Assembly: GCA_019918135.1 (NCBI GenBank)
Contig: WBZZ01006013.1
Location: 1 to 64,000, forward strand
Direction of reading: 5' to 3'
DNA length: 64,000 nt
Origin: Paulinella micropora
Lineage: Eukaryota; Cercozoa; Imbricatea; Euglyphida; Paulinellidae
Part shown: positions 34,633 through 44,796 of the stretch, piece by piece
How the letters are laid out: the number at the start of each line of letters is the position of its first letter
Numbering within the stretch: the stretch's first letter is position 1
The notes under the pieces: generated by a model
Told to the model about the DNA's origin: nothing
What the model saw: the letters and a program-made list of their open reading frames with translations, nothing else
Database searches by the model: none
Translations under genes and position numbers: made by a program

Positions 34633-36300
34633 TTAGATAAAAGTGTCGAAACCATATCCATTCTGTGCTTTCAACTTTTCCGCTTCTTCTTCCTTTAGGT
34701 CTGTATATCCGCTAGCAAACTTAAAGCGATTACCTTTCGCTCGTTCCATTAAAAACCTCATTGAGTGCCATCCACAAGTTGAGGAAGTATCACTCTGCTC
34801 TTTTACTTGATCGACCTTCATAAGCAGGTATGTGCTTGGATGGCTTTTGTCAATTAGTTGTTTCATTTGTTGTTGAAAGTCTTCCGTTGGTTGGTAAAGC
34901 GCTAATGGGTCATACACTTCAACACTTCTGTCTTTATCCAGACTTACCCATATAGCAATCCAATGAGACCCCGCTTGTTTGTGATTATCTAAATTCATAA
35001 TAAATCCGTATCGCTTTCTTTTTTCTGGATTTAGTTTGTAGATTTCATCACTGGCTATCGCTCCGAGATACCATCCATATTTTTTCATTATGTCGTCTAT
35101 TTCATTAGTCATTAAACCGCGACCCTCTCCTTGTAATGGGACTTGCTCTTGCTGTTGCTCTGGTGTCTCCTCTTGCTGTTGTTGCTGTGGCTCCGCAGAA
35201 CTTGTGCTTGTGGGTGGTGCTACATCTGTCGGTTGTGTCTCCGCTGGTTGTGGATTTGTCATTTCAAATATAAGTTGTTTAGCATCTGGAGAATTTTCAA
35301 AACGGGGTGGGTCTATTGGCGATAGAGTGCTATTTACAGGAGTTTTTTTTTCTTCATTTTTAGCAATCATTTTTGTTGTAAATTGTTCTAGTTTATCCCA
35401 TCCATCTTCTGCCGATGATATGTTTTCAGTGATTTTTTGTGTGTATAACCATCTCTTTAAACTAGTGGCGTAGTCGTTTGAACCTTTGTTTTTTATTATA
35501 GGGATATTAATGCCTGCTTTTTTAAGGTGATTTATTATTGTATTATTTTTCATTTTTTTGACACGTTTTTTTCTCGTTTTCTCGGAGAACATTTCATCAA
35601 TAATTCTTCGTCTCTTTTCTTCTTCCAAATCTTTTTCTTGTTTATTTACTTTGTCAGTTATATCAGTTATTTTTGGGGAAGATGTAGTTGCGGTTTTCTG
35701 TGGTTTATTTGTAGTTGAAGGGGGATTCGGGTTCGCTATAATAGGCTGTGCAACTGGAGCAGTCAATAATCCCTGTCTATGTCGTTGTTCTGCCTGTAGT
35801 TCCTGAATAAGTCGTTGTTCCTTTTTCTGTTCCCTAGATTTTTCTTCCTGTCTTTCCTTAATCTCCGCAAGTTGTTTTTTATGTTCCCTATCCATTGTTT
35901 CTTTTAGTTCCTTAGCATCGGCTTGGATTTTTCTTTCTAGCCTCTTCTTCTCCTCTTCTAAATCCTCCCTTTTCTTCTTTTCCTTTTCTTCCTCGTCATG
36001 TATTAACTCATATTTCTTTTGTAAGTTGCTTTGTATCTGGTTTCGGTTCTCGTGTTCAAGACGATTGAAATCAGATTTGATTATTTTTTCTCTTGGTTTG
36101 CGACTAGCCCTTTGCGACTTTGGTTTGCTAATATATTTCATCAAAAGTTTAACGATTTGTAATGTGCTTAAATCATTTGTTTTCTTACCAAAATTAAGAT
36201 AATATTTTTTACCCTTCTGGATAATATATGGCCTCCCGCTCTTATTTCTATAAACTCGTGGTGGACGGACTTTCGCCTTCTTAGTCTTAGTTGACCCCAT
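34633..36300 (-). CDS. Coiled-coil protein fused to adenain-type protease (P2)
   Basis: A 555-residue protein. Residues 1-140 equal the N-terminus of the P1 coiled-coil protein (PRVYRNKSGRPYIIQKGKKY). A long charged coiled coil and a Pro/Gln-rich linker (about 340-395) follow, then the cysteine protease: GSHWIAIW with the catalytic His, VEVYDPLA with Asp, STCGWHSMRF with Cys. In P1 these are two genes, with a distinct C-terminal half on the coiled-coil protein. The junction GEGRGLMTNEIDD before the protease is kept in both. Either P2 fused the genes or P1 split them; the frame looks whole. Confidence 0.85.
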   Translation of the reverse strand: MGSTKTKKAKVRPPRVYRNKSGRPYIIQKGKKYYLNFGKKTNDLSTLQIVKLLMKYISKPKSQRASRKPREKIIKSDFNRLEHENRNQIQSNLQKKYELIHDEEEKEKKKREDLEEEKKRLERKIQADAKELKETMDREHKKQLAEIKERQEEKSREQKKEQRLIQELQAEQRHRQGLLTAPVAQPIIANPNPPSTTNKPQKTATTSSPKITDITDKVNKQEKDLEEEKRRRIIDEMFSEKTRKKRVKKMKNNTIINHLKKAGINIPIIKNKGSNDYATSLKRWLYTQKITENISSAEDGWDKLEQFTTKMIAKNEEKKTPVNSTLSPIDPPRFENSPDAKQLIFEMTNPQPAETQPTDVAPPTSTSSAEPQQQQQEETPEQQQEQVPLQGEGRGLMTNEIDDIMKKYGWYLGAIASDEIYKLNPEKRKRYGFIMNLDNHKQAGSHWIAIWVSLDKDRSVEVYDPLALYQPTEDFQQQMKQLIDKSHPSTYLLMKVDQVKEQSDTSSTCGWHSMRFLMERAKGNRFKFASGYTDLKEEEAEKLKAQNGYGFDTFI

Positions 36301-36344
36301 TATATTATCAAAAAAATATTTCTAATATTTGAAACAAAATATAT

Positions 36345-36653
36345 TCATCTGAACTTTACAGCCCCTCCTCGTTGCTTACCATACCCAAGTTTTGCAGCAG
36401 TAGCACTAACACTACCCGCGTAAGGCACCCCAACACTACTCAATGCCCCAGCAGTCCTAGAGATTACCTTATTATCGCGAAGGAATTTATTAACAGCCAA
36501 GGCAGTTTTTCCGACCTTAGCCCAGTTAATCTTTCCTCCCTTTTGACCACTCTTCTTCTTAGTTTTCTTTTTTCCTCCCTTCTGTGGCATTGATGGATTG
36601 TATCCGATGTTATATCCTGATGGTTGTGAAATTATCACTGGTGATACTGGCAT
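36345..36653 (-). CDS. Small basic glycine/lysine-rich protein (P2)
   Basis: A 102-residue homologue of 15366-15683; nearly identical except in the Lys/Arg cluster (GGKKKTKKKSGQKGGKINWA). The conserved C-terminal part, VISRTAGALSSVGVPYAGSV with AAKLGYGKQRGG, suggests that the tail is the functional part. A core or membrane-active virion peptide is a possibility only. Confidence 0.55.
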   Translation of the reverse strand: MPVSPVIISQPSGYNIGYNPSMPQKGGKKKTKKKSGQKGGKINWAKVGKTALAVNKFLRDNKVISRTAGALSSVGVPYAGSVSATAAKLGYGKQRGGAVKFR

Positions 36654-36690
36654 ATATAATACAGAAAAATAATTATAAAATTATAATTTT

Positions 36691-37503
36691 TTATTTCAAA
36701 CGAAAATTAAAGTTTTTTCTTAACTCATCATCAACACTTGAAACATAAAGAAAATTAAATCTCTCCTTTGTAGCCTCGTGATACTTTTGAAGAAAATAAT
36801 CAAAATCAAAAGATAAGTCTAAGTGTTTATACACGAGTTCCATTTTATCCTGAGACTGGCTTGGAAAGATTAACAAATAATCTAACTGCTTAATGGCTTC
36901 TGGCCGTAGGTCGTTTAAATACTGACTAGACATAATCACCTTTGATTTATAGTGCCTATTCTTTTTTAACAAATCACTTACGGACTTGTCTCTTAATCCG
37001 CTCCCTAAATCATCCAAAACAAAAACAACCTCTGGAGAAATATACTTACTTGGTCGTTCTTTTGCTTCGGTAGTTTTCTTTTTTTCTTCTTTGCCAAAAT
37101 AAAGAAATTGTGGTTTCTCCATCGGTTCTTTATCTTTGATTTCGCCTTCCTGCTCTTCGTTATCTCTGTTCAGTTTGTCAAGTTCATAATCAGTGACATT
37201 TACACCATCCGATTTAAGAAAGGTATATATTGCCATTGGGTTTCCCCTGTTCTTAAAGTGCTTTACCATTGCTTTATAAATGTAGTCCTTGTGTATTGTT
37301 GAAGCAATAATGACAATACGGGTCTTTCTGTCTGTTGTCCGTTTCAGTATTTCAAAGAGTGCTGTCGTCTTCCCGCTCTTCTTTCTAGCAAGTAGAAATA
37401 TATTAGCATACGGCTCATTGAATAATTTATAACCTTTTGATTTTTTATTTCCATCGCCCTCTTGTTTTACTGGCTTCACCTTAATGCTATTAATCTTTTC
37501 CAT
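36691..37503 (-). CDS. A32-like packaging ATPase (P2)
   Basis: A 270-residue P-loop ATPase from MEKINSIKVK (ten further codons are open upstream, overlapping the neighbouring gene). Walker A ARKKSGKTT at residues 39-47, Walker B VVFVLDDLG at 159-167, followed by SSQYLNDLRPEAIKQLDYLL, the sensor-like stretch of viral packaging ATPases. This enzyme would drive element DNA into the capsid. The frame looks whole. The linker between the two Walker motifs is charged and variable: P1 has a palindrome there. Confidence 0.9.
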   Translation of the reverse strand: MEKINSIKVKPVKQEGDGNKKSKGYKLFNEPYANIFLLARKKSGKTTALFEILKRTTDRKTRIVIIASTIHKDYIYKAMVKHFKNRGNPMAIYTFLKSDGVNVTDYELDKLNRDNEEQEGEIKDKEPMEKPQFLYFGKEEKKKTTEAKERPSKYISPEVVFVLDDLGSGLRDKSVSDLLKKNRHYKSKVIMSSQYLNDLRPEAIKQLDYLLIFPSQSQDKMELVYKHLDLSFDFDYFLQKYHEATKERFNFLYVSSVDDELRKNFNFRLK

Positions 37504-37511
37504 CCTATATT

Positions 37512-37874
37512 CTAAGCGAGAAATTCTAGGCATACAACAATTCTTCCCGCTAAATTTCCTGTATCAATATTTTCGCTGTCAGTTTCAAGGACTTTAAATG
37601 TATATTGTCCGTCTGTCCATCCGACAACACCCAAATTATAACCGAGATTTGAAATGTTTGCTGTGGTGCTGTCCGCAAATGTTCCAATAATTCCAATTCT
37701 ATCCATGTAAAGAATTCTGGTTTTTGTCTCTGTCTGGTCGTTCATATAGTGGATAAATTTTATATTCATTTTGGTTGGTGTGAATGACATTTGGATATTT
37801 TTATTAAATGTTTTGCTTCCTCCAGCAAAATCATTGCTTAGAAAAATAATCTTTTGGTATTTATAGTCAGTCAT
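37512..37874 (-). CDS. Conserved small virion-block protein (P2)
   Basis: A 120-residue homologue of 16594-16956 starting MTDYKYQKIIFLSNDFAGGS; the two differ at only a handful of residues. Beta-rich, no membrane span, no known motif. Same place upstream of the ATPase. A minor structural role is inferred from position only. Confidence 0.6.
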   Translation of the reverse strand: MTDYKYQKIIFLSNDFAGGSKTFNKNIQMSFTPTKMNIKFIHYMNDQTETKTRILYMDRIGIIGTFADSTTANISNLGYNLGVVGWTDGQYTFKVLETDSENIDTGNLAGRIVVCLEFLA

Positions 37875-37965
37875 GATTATATTACTGATGATAAACTTTT
37901 TAATAATCAAAATATTTTCGCGGACGGCATGCGACTTTTACTCACGGATAAGCGAAAAAAAGAAT

Positions 37966-38121
37966 ATGAGTTGTGTTTATTGTATTCAAAAAGGTATAGA
38001 TACTAAATTTAAATGTGTGTATAAGCCAATGTCAGATTGGTGTATTAGTTTTGATGAAGCCATTCCTTTAATGTGCTCAAATGATGATATGTGGTATATG
38101 ACACATATATATGAATGTTAA
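37966..38121 (+). CDS. Small Cys-containing protein on opposite strand (P2)
   Basis: A 51-residue protein: MSCVYCIQKGIDTKFKCVYK, PMSDWCISFDEAIPLMC, then SNDDMWYMTHIYEC. Cys pairs at 3/6 and further single Cys residues are kept in P1 (17048-17239). It is the only plus-strand gene inside the virion block, and its 3' end overlaps the 3' end of the membrane-protein gene by 45 bases. Function unknown. Confidence 0.55.
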   Translation: MSCVYCIQKGIDTKFKCVYKPMSDWCISFDEAIPLMCSNDDMWYMTHIYEC

Positions 38122-38469
38122 TTTCTTTGAAGAAGGTGATGGAAGGCATATCCCAATCAAAAGTGTTAGGATTCCGACATAAGTATTAGCAACCTCGCAC
38201 GGCAAGTTCTTTTCAGATAGCCTTACGATACAAAGGGTTTTAATGGAGATAATGATACCCATTTGAAATAAGTATTTAATAAGTCGGCTGTCGGTTGGTC
38301 TGTTTTTTATACAACAACAATTCCAGTTATCTTCCAATTCGTGCTCTACTTTTTTTTCCTCAGTCTTTAGTTCTACTTCAAGAACACGAGACTTTAATTC
38401 GGGAGTTAGTTCGCCATCCATATCCATAATAGGTGGTGGTCTGTGAAGTCTGGTTGTATTATTAGCCAT
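38077..38469 (-). CDS. Two-span membrane protein (P2)
   Basis: A 130-residue homologue of 17228-17581 from MANNTTRLHRPPPIMDMDGE. Hydrophobic segments YLFQMGIIISIKTLCIVRL and TYVGILTLLIGICLPSP. The C-terminus is longer than in P1. It overlaps the fibre gene by 8 bases, consistent with co-transcription. Confidence 0.62.
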   Translation of the reverse strand: MANNTTRLHRPPPIMDMDGELTPELKSRVLEVELKTEEKKVEHELEDNWNCCCIKNRPTDSRLIKYLFQMGIIISIKTLCIVRLSEKNLPCEVANTYVGILTLLIGICLPSPSSKKLTFIYMCHIPHIII

Positions 38470-41400
38470 TGGTTGGATATACAACGGCTCGTATTTCTGC
38501 TAGTTGGTTGGTTAAATCTTGTAATATATTAAGTAAAGTTTTATTTTCTTTTTCTAAATTAACTACCTTTTCTGCCATGTGTTGAAATCCGCTGACCAAT
38601 ATCGGTATAAAACTTGTATATGTTATGCCTTCAAGGTAGCCTTCACCATCCTCTGCTTTCATTCCACTTTCAGATACAAATTCTGGAAATATTTTTTTAA
38701 CTTCATCAGCAATAAATCCGTGGTTCTTTTTTTCTTTCTTCTCGTCTGATTTCAAATAATATGAACAGCAGTTTATTTTCATTAGTTTCTCACAACAATC
38801 CCCGCAGTCTAATGTTTTAATATCTGATTTTAGCCTCCTGTCCGATGGGTTTGTCCAAGCACCATTGAGAGGAATATAATTATAACTGCCTGACGGCTCA
38901 CCTGTTGAGTTTGAAGTAGTCCAAGAGTGAACCAAACCAGTTGAACCACAAACTACTCCATAATTCGTATATCCACCCGATTTCAAAAATATTTGTGGGT
39001 CGTTAGTATGAGCAGGTCTTTTTCTTAATGTTAAAAATCCGCTGGATGCTGTTGTGATGCTTAAATCTCCCGACGTATTAATGTTCATAGCCTCAGTGTA
39101 AGATATATTGTTTCCCACCGCTGTTCCTGAATTATAATAAAAAGCGAGTTTTCCACCTTTTTGAATTAGAAAGTTTGAACCGCTGTGGCTTGATTTCCAG
39201 TTCGTGCCATCAAAATAAGCATCAAAACTTAAATTGACATTGTCGTGTGCCCAATTCAATAATTGAAATGTTGGATAAGCATCTGCCGTTGTTATTGCTT
39301 GTAAGTGTGCTCCTCCGATATTTGAAGCCGTCCCGTATAATTCTAAACCTGCCGTTGCTCCATTTGATGATTTTGTTGAGTTGCCTATGATTATCGGTTT
39401 GCCTAGTGCTGTTGTTATTTTGTCGCTCGTCGCCAAGGTTGTCGTTGATATACCCGCATTTGCTGTTATTAATCCGCTCGCTGTTATTGCCTTCGTTGTT
39501 AATAAGCCTGATGTGCTATCAATTGTCATTGCGGTGTTAAATGTTATATTACTTCCTACCGCTACTCCTGACGCATATTGAAAAAGGAGATTAGTGCCTT
39601 TGGCTATCATAAAATTTGAGGTAGCAGAACTTGACTTATCATTAACTGCTCCGTCCCAATAGCAATCAAATTTTAATGACACATCATTATGACTATTATT
39701 AATTAATTGAAAACAAGGATAATTAGGATCGGCCGTTATAAATGCTTGTATATGCGGCCCTGCTACACCAGATGTCCCGTATAATTCTAATCCCCCCGTG
39801 TATGCCGCCAATCCTCTTGTTGTTCTTCCCAATATTAATGGTTTATCTTGTGCTATCGTTATTTTATCGCTAGCCGTTAAAGTTGTTGTAGTCATACCAG
39901 CAGTTGCCGTTAATGTAGTTCCCGTTATTGTTCCGCCATTTGTTATATTGTTTGAGTTCATATCCAAAGCACCATAAAACCGCATACCGCCAGCATTGTT
40001 AAAACGGACAATGTCAGACAAAGCACTTTTATTATCCAAAAGTTTTGAAATATAAAGTCCCGCCCCTTTTACATCAGATGCTACATTCGTAAATACATAA
40101 CCTCGTTGGTTCGCGGTTCCGCTTGTAGCAGTATTTAGAGTAAATAAGAAATACTGATAATCTCCTGATGTCTGTGAAAAGAATATGTCTCCTCCATTTT
40201 GGTTTAATATCCTCGCACCATTATATGTTATATTTCCACCATTAGTGATGGTTTGATTATTAAAATCGGCATTGTTAGTTAAAGTTAGATATTTCATCGT
40301 AGTGCTCGCCCCATTAAATGTTTTACTTCCTGTTATGGTTTGGTCTCCTGTTAGTTTTACATTTTGCCCGTCCAATGTGTCCGCATACCCTTTTGTCGCT
40401 CCGTCTGTCGCTAATGTCGGAGTTCCAAGGTTGGCTATTTTGCTACTATTACAATCTAGCCCCGAAGCATTTACCCAACCGACGATTGCCCCATCAATAA
40501 TGAAACTTATTTTTTTCGCATTTATTTCAAAGTTATAATTTACGCCCGTGCCCATATCAAGGCATCCGATAGTTCCTATATTGGCTGTGGAGTTAAAAAC
40601 CACGAATGTTCCTTTTGTTGTCGCATTCGTTGAATTTCCTATTGCTAAATGTCTTAATTCCTGCTATGGTTTGGTTTCCTGTTAGTTTAACTGCCGAAGT
40701 ATCAAGGACAGAAACATCCACACCATCAACAAGATTTACATTTGTTATGCTTTGGTTTCCCATATTTAGCCCTCCCGTCATACTAGCAGTGCCGTCTAAT
40801 CTAAGAAAGGGTGATACCACATTTCGCCATTGTCCAGTGCTATAAATGAGTAGTTGATTATCTGATGCTGTTGTTATAATCACATCGCTATGTGTATCAA
40901 TACTCCCACTTGCCGACACTTTAGCCGTGTTCGTATCGTGCTCTGATAGCCAAGTTGTGATAGACCTACCATTTAGTTGACCTGCGTTTGTTATGCTTTG
41001 ACTTTTCATATCAAGACCAGCACTCGCATTTATTATACTGCTAAATGTCTTAATACTCGCTATGGTTTGGTCTCCTGTTAGTTTAACGACTGAAGTATCA
41101 AGAACAGAAACATCAACACCATCAACATTACCAACATTTGTAATAGCAAACCCACCCATATTTAAACTACCCGTCATAGCCGTTGTGCCGTCTTTTGCTA
41201 GTTTCGTATCGGTATATGCTTTCGTTGAAGCATCACCATCGTAGAATGGTGCTGGAAGTCCGCTGATTGCTGTTGTGCTGTTAAAATTTAAAACATTGCT
41301 CGTCAATGTTATTCCACCCCCTGTTGTTGGAGCAAGAAGTATGGAAGAACCAACAATGCTTAGTGGATAGCCCGTTGCTCCACCTACCTCCGACGAATAA

Positions 41401-42386
41401 ATAGAACCCATATTATTGTTGTAATAGAAGAATAACTTACCAGTGTTTAATGGATTTGAATCTTTTACACCCAAATAAGTAGTAAATATTTTGTTTCCTG
41501 TTATGGTTTGGTCTCCTGTTAGTTTAACCACAGAAGTATCAAGGGCAGAAACATCAATACCATCAACATTGCCTACATTTGTAATCGCAAACCCTCCCAT
41601 ATTTAATCCCGCTGTAATACTGGCGGTGCCGTCTAGTCGTAGAAAAGGTGAAGCAACATTTCTCCATTGGCCTGTGCTATAAATGAGTAGTTGGTTATCG
41701 GCGGGTGTGCCCGTAATTAACACATCGCTGTGTGTATTAATTGAACCATCTGCGGACACTTTATCATTATTGTCTTCGTGCTTAGATATCCAAGTATCAA
41801 CATCTTTCGTATTTAATAAATTAACTCCTGTTATATTCAAATTACCGCCCATACTAATATTGCCGAATTCATCAACATTTATCGGAAAAGTTTTATTTAC
41901 CCAGTTTATTGAGTTATATGTTAGATAACTATTCATAGCCACTGGTGCTGTAATGACTACATCAGAGAGTGTATCAATTGAACCAAGGTTTGTATTCTTC
42001 CATTTGCCTTCTACATCGTTGTAAGTTAAGTATTGCCCGCTCGCTTGTGCGAATATGTTAGTGTCTATCAAATTGTATAAACTTGTTTGGTGCGGATTAC
42101 TTGTATTGGAGCGGTGTTGAGTTGAGGCTTTGACTTCGTCGTTGTCCCTTACTCGTTGTTCTGTATAGTATAAATTTTTTCCTTCTTTGATATCTGTAGT
42201 TGATTTTAAAGCGAGACGTGTATCAAAGCGGTTATCAGTGAAATAAAGATTTACGGGGTCAGCATCTTCTGGCACTCTGTCTGTATTCAGACCAATAATA
42301 TTAGTGTTGGTAAGGTCTAAGTTTTTTATGTCTAGACTATCAACAGCCAACTCATTAAGGCCAAGTAAGGATTTATATTGCGACAT
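38462..42386 (-). pseudogene. Long fibre protein with S74 chaperone (P2, broken)
   Basis: Fibre with the same repetitive shaft as P1 (SVVKLTGDQTITGNKIF, SLNMGGFAITNVGNVDG) and a C-terminal peptidase S74 chaperone (SDRRLKSDIKTLDCGDCCEK, NHGFIADEVKKIFPEF), followed by a coiled coil. The distal part before the chaperone (TAGLELYGTASNIGGAHLQA, SLKFDCYWDG) is unrelated to P1, so the tip has been exchanged while the shaft was kept. It looks broken by about one change, in the same general part of the gene as in P1. Confidence 0.85.
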
Positions 42387-42438
42387 ATTATATTTATTAA
42401 TTATTAAAAATACTAAAATATATTAATCTTAGTATAGA
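42387..42438. promoter_or_regulatory. Short divergent promoter region (P2)
   Basis: 52 AT-rich bases between divergent starts of fibre and charged protein. TAATTATTAAAAATACTAAA and AATCTTAGTATAG are shared with P1 (21471-21521). Confidence 0.55.
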
Positions 42439-42963
42439 ATGCCGTCCCCCGAAGCAAGTCGTAAGAATTGGGGTAGTGCTGTGGAAGGAATAAAAGCGAA
42501 AGCGAAACAACGAAAGATGGAACATGCTAAAAATGTTTTGGCGCAATACCGAAATGCTGTAAAGCAAGAAGATGAAGATATGGAGGAACGAATAAAACAA
42601 ATTGAAGAAAAGAACTTGGCTAAGGATATTATTACTGAACATGATAATGATAGCCCAGAGGAGAAGAGTGAGAGCGAAGATGAGGTTGATTTCACTGATA
42701 TCATTGCCGAAAAGATGGCTAAGATGAAAATCAAAAGAGCGAAAGCGGAAACTAAGAGAGAAAAGAAGAAGAGTAAGAAGTCTGTGGTTGAACCAGAGGA
42801 GAGCGAAAGCAGTGAGAGTGAAAGTGAAGAAGAAGAGCCAAAACCAAAGAAGGGGAAAGGTAAAAAATCAAATAGTAAAGTTTTGGTCAATGTATATAAT
42901 ACAGAGAAACCAACACGGAGCGAAACTTCAAGCGACTTAAGTAAGTGCTTCCTCAAATTCTAA
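42439..42963 (+). CDS. Highly charged protein (P2)
   Basis: A 174-residue homologue of 21522-22040. The first 110 residues are almost the same; the serine/glutamate-rich part (EESESSESESEEEE) and the tail (VNVYNTEKPTRSETSSDLSK) vary. Only four bases separate it from the integrase gene, so the two are likely one transcript. No known domain; possibly an integrase or chromatin partner. Confidence 0.65.
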   Translation: MPSPEASRKNWGSAVEGIKAKAKQRKMEHAKNVLAQYRNAVKQEDEDMEERIKQIEEKNLAKDIITEHDNDSPEEKSESEDEVDFTDIIAEKMAKMKIKRAKAETKREKKKSKKSVVEPEESESSESESEEEEPKPKKGKGKKSNSKVLVNVYNTEKPTRSETSSDLSKCFLKF

Positions 42964-42967
42964 AGAT

Positions 42968-43978
42968 ATGAGTGAGGAAAATCAACTTGACCATAAACAT
43001 ACAATTATTAATACACAGAATGCGGATAGTCTCGGGGGCACACCAACGGGAGAAGTAGTTAAAACAAAAGAAGAAGAAGCCCTTGAAATTCACCACCAGA
43101 AAAAGAACCCAAAAATATGGAATACCATATGGGTTGATAAACCATTAGACCAAGTCTTTCTTGACTTAGCGGATATGAGTAAGATAAAAGATAAGAAAGG
43201 CAATAAGGGCTATGCTTGGATGCTTGTTTGGATTGATTGCCATTCAAGATATTTAATAATCATTCCACTAAAAAATAAAACAGCAAAAGAAGTATATTAT
43301 GCTTTGAAATCTATACCTTATAAACCAAAGTCAATTACAACTGACAGCGGAGGAGAATATAAAGGTGCTACTCGTGATTATTTTATTGAAAATGGAATTA
43401 AACACGATGTCGTTGAAGTTGGCGACCATAGAGCGCTTGCGGTTGTTGATAGAGTAATAAGAAGTATTAGGAGATGGCTTGACCTTTTATTTGAAACTAA
43501 TAGAAATTTTGACTGGGTAAGTTATATTCAAGACTTAGTCAATGCGTACAATCATAAAGTTCATAGAGGAATTCAAGCCAAACCTGTGGATGTCTTTGCT
43601 AGAAGAGATAAAAATAAACAGACTATCACTCGGGATAACCTTATTAATGAATTCAATGTTGGCGATAATGTAAGAAAAGAAAATAAAAGGAATATTTTCT
43701 CCAAAGGTGGTAAGACTTTCAGCAAGATTATTTATAAAGTCAAAGGATGAAAAGGGTTTAAAATCATACTAAATAGCGATGAGTTGGTAAGCCCTCGTGA
43801 TTTATTGAAAACTGAATTTAATAAACCAATAGACGAAGAAAAAGATATGAAGGAGCAAACTAAAGAAGTTATCAAAGAGAAAAAGACAAAAGAATTATTA
43901 AAAAGAGAAGACATTCAACCAGAGAATATTAGGACTTCAAAGAGAGAAAAAAAGGCAAAGGTAATATTGGATTTATGA
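42968..43978 (+). pseudogene. int: Retroviral-type integrase (P2, broken)
   Basis: Integrase core close to P1: VFLDLADMSKIKDKKGNKGY, SITTDSGGEYKGATRDYF, NAYNHKVHRGIQAKPVDVF, then a basic tail with TSKREKKAKVILDL. It looks broken by about one change. It would have made the CATACC duplication flanking P2. Confidence 0.9.
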
Positions 43979-44005
43979 GCAAAAAAATAAAAGGTATATA
44001 TTTAA

Positions 44006-44081
44006 GTGAGGATACATCCTTCAGATTTGAACCCACAACCTAAAATCTCAATGACTACGTTGAATCCGTTAGTATCTTCAC
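44006..44081 (-). other. 76-base tRNA-like hairpin element (P2)
   Basis: The ends GTGAGGATAC (44006-44015) and GTATCTTCAC (44072-44081) are inverted repeats; in the tandem copy (58812-58887) the pairing is perfect over 10 bases. On the minus strand the inside has GGTTGTGGGTTCAAATCTGA, close to a tRNA T-arm / B-box, but no full cloverleaf forms. It could be a decayed tRNA- or SINE-like piece. P1 lacks it. Confidence 0.4.
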
Positions 44082-44185
44082 CTAATATACCTGGCAATGA
44101 TACAAGAAAAATGGTATTTTAAGTATTGCCACCAGTCTATTTTTTTAAAGAAAATTCTAGAAAATTCTATTTCCGGAATATCACC

Positions 44186-44265
44186 ATGCGACACCAAAAC
44201 ACGGCGGTGTCGCAGTGTCGCAGAGGTTGCGACAGAATTTCGCTTTTTTGTCGCAGTGTCGCAAA
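44186..44265. repeat. Cluster of TGTCGCA direct and inverted repeats (P2)
   Basis: TGTCGCA or its complement TGCGACA occurs about six times in 80 bases, forming GCGACACC/GGTGTCGC and TGTCGCA/TGCGACA stems just before the start at 44269. It is less AT-rich than its surroundings. P1 has unrelated sequence here. Confidence 0.6.
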
Positions 44266-44268
44266 AAG

Positions 44269-44796
44269 ATGGACTTAATTCCAAGCAGAACCAAAACTAA
44301 AAACAGATTGGTTGGAGGAATACGAAATTCGTAGAACAAGTAAGGATAGACTAAATAAGGATAAATAATATGCGAAGAAAGAATTTCTAAAATAGACAAA
44401 GAAATTACTCGTCTAGTTGAAAAGAAACAGCCTGACATAGTAAAACTAGAGGCTATTAATGAGATGTTAGAACGATTAAGTATTGAAAGTAATGAAGTAG
44501 ATGAGGATAAACTTATTCGCTTGAGAAAAAAGAAATTGGAACAGAAAAAAAGTAAAGAATTAGATAATTTCTATAGATGGAAAAAAGATAATCGCGGACA
44601 ACTTTCCGCAATTGTCATGAATAATATTATTGCTGGTATTGAGAACGAGCATTTATCGTTTAATGTTTCGTTTAACAAATATTCAAGCAATGGTATTAAC
44701 GAGCACGTAAATGATAGTATTAACATTAAACGAGAACACAATAGAAACATGCACAGAGTCTATAGAACCGAGAGTGCGGATAGCAACTCGGATTAA
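44269..44796 (+). pseudogene. Charged helical protein, last gene (P2, broken)
   Basis: Homologue of the P1 gene at 24069-24614: CEERISKIDKEITRLVEKKQ, LDNFYRWKKDNRGQLSAIVM and the HNRNMHRVYR end match. It carries a few breaks. Function unknown. Confidence 0.6.

Noticed and set aside
44006-44081. A functional tRNA gene
   Set aside because: The B-box-like string is present but D-arm, anticodon arm and T-stem do not pair; kept only as a tRNA-like hairpin element.
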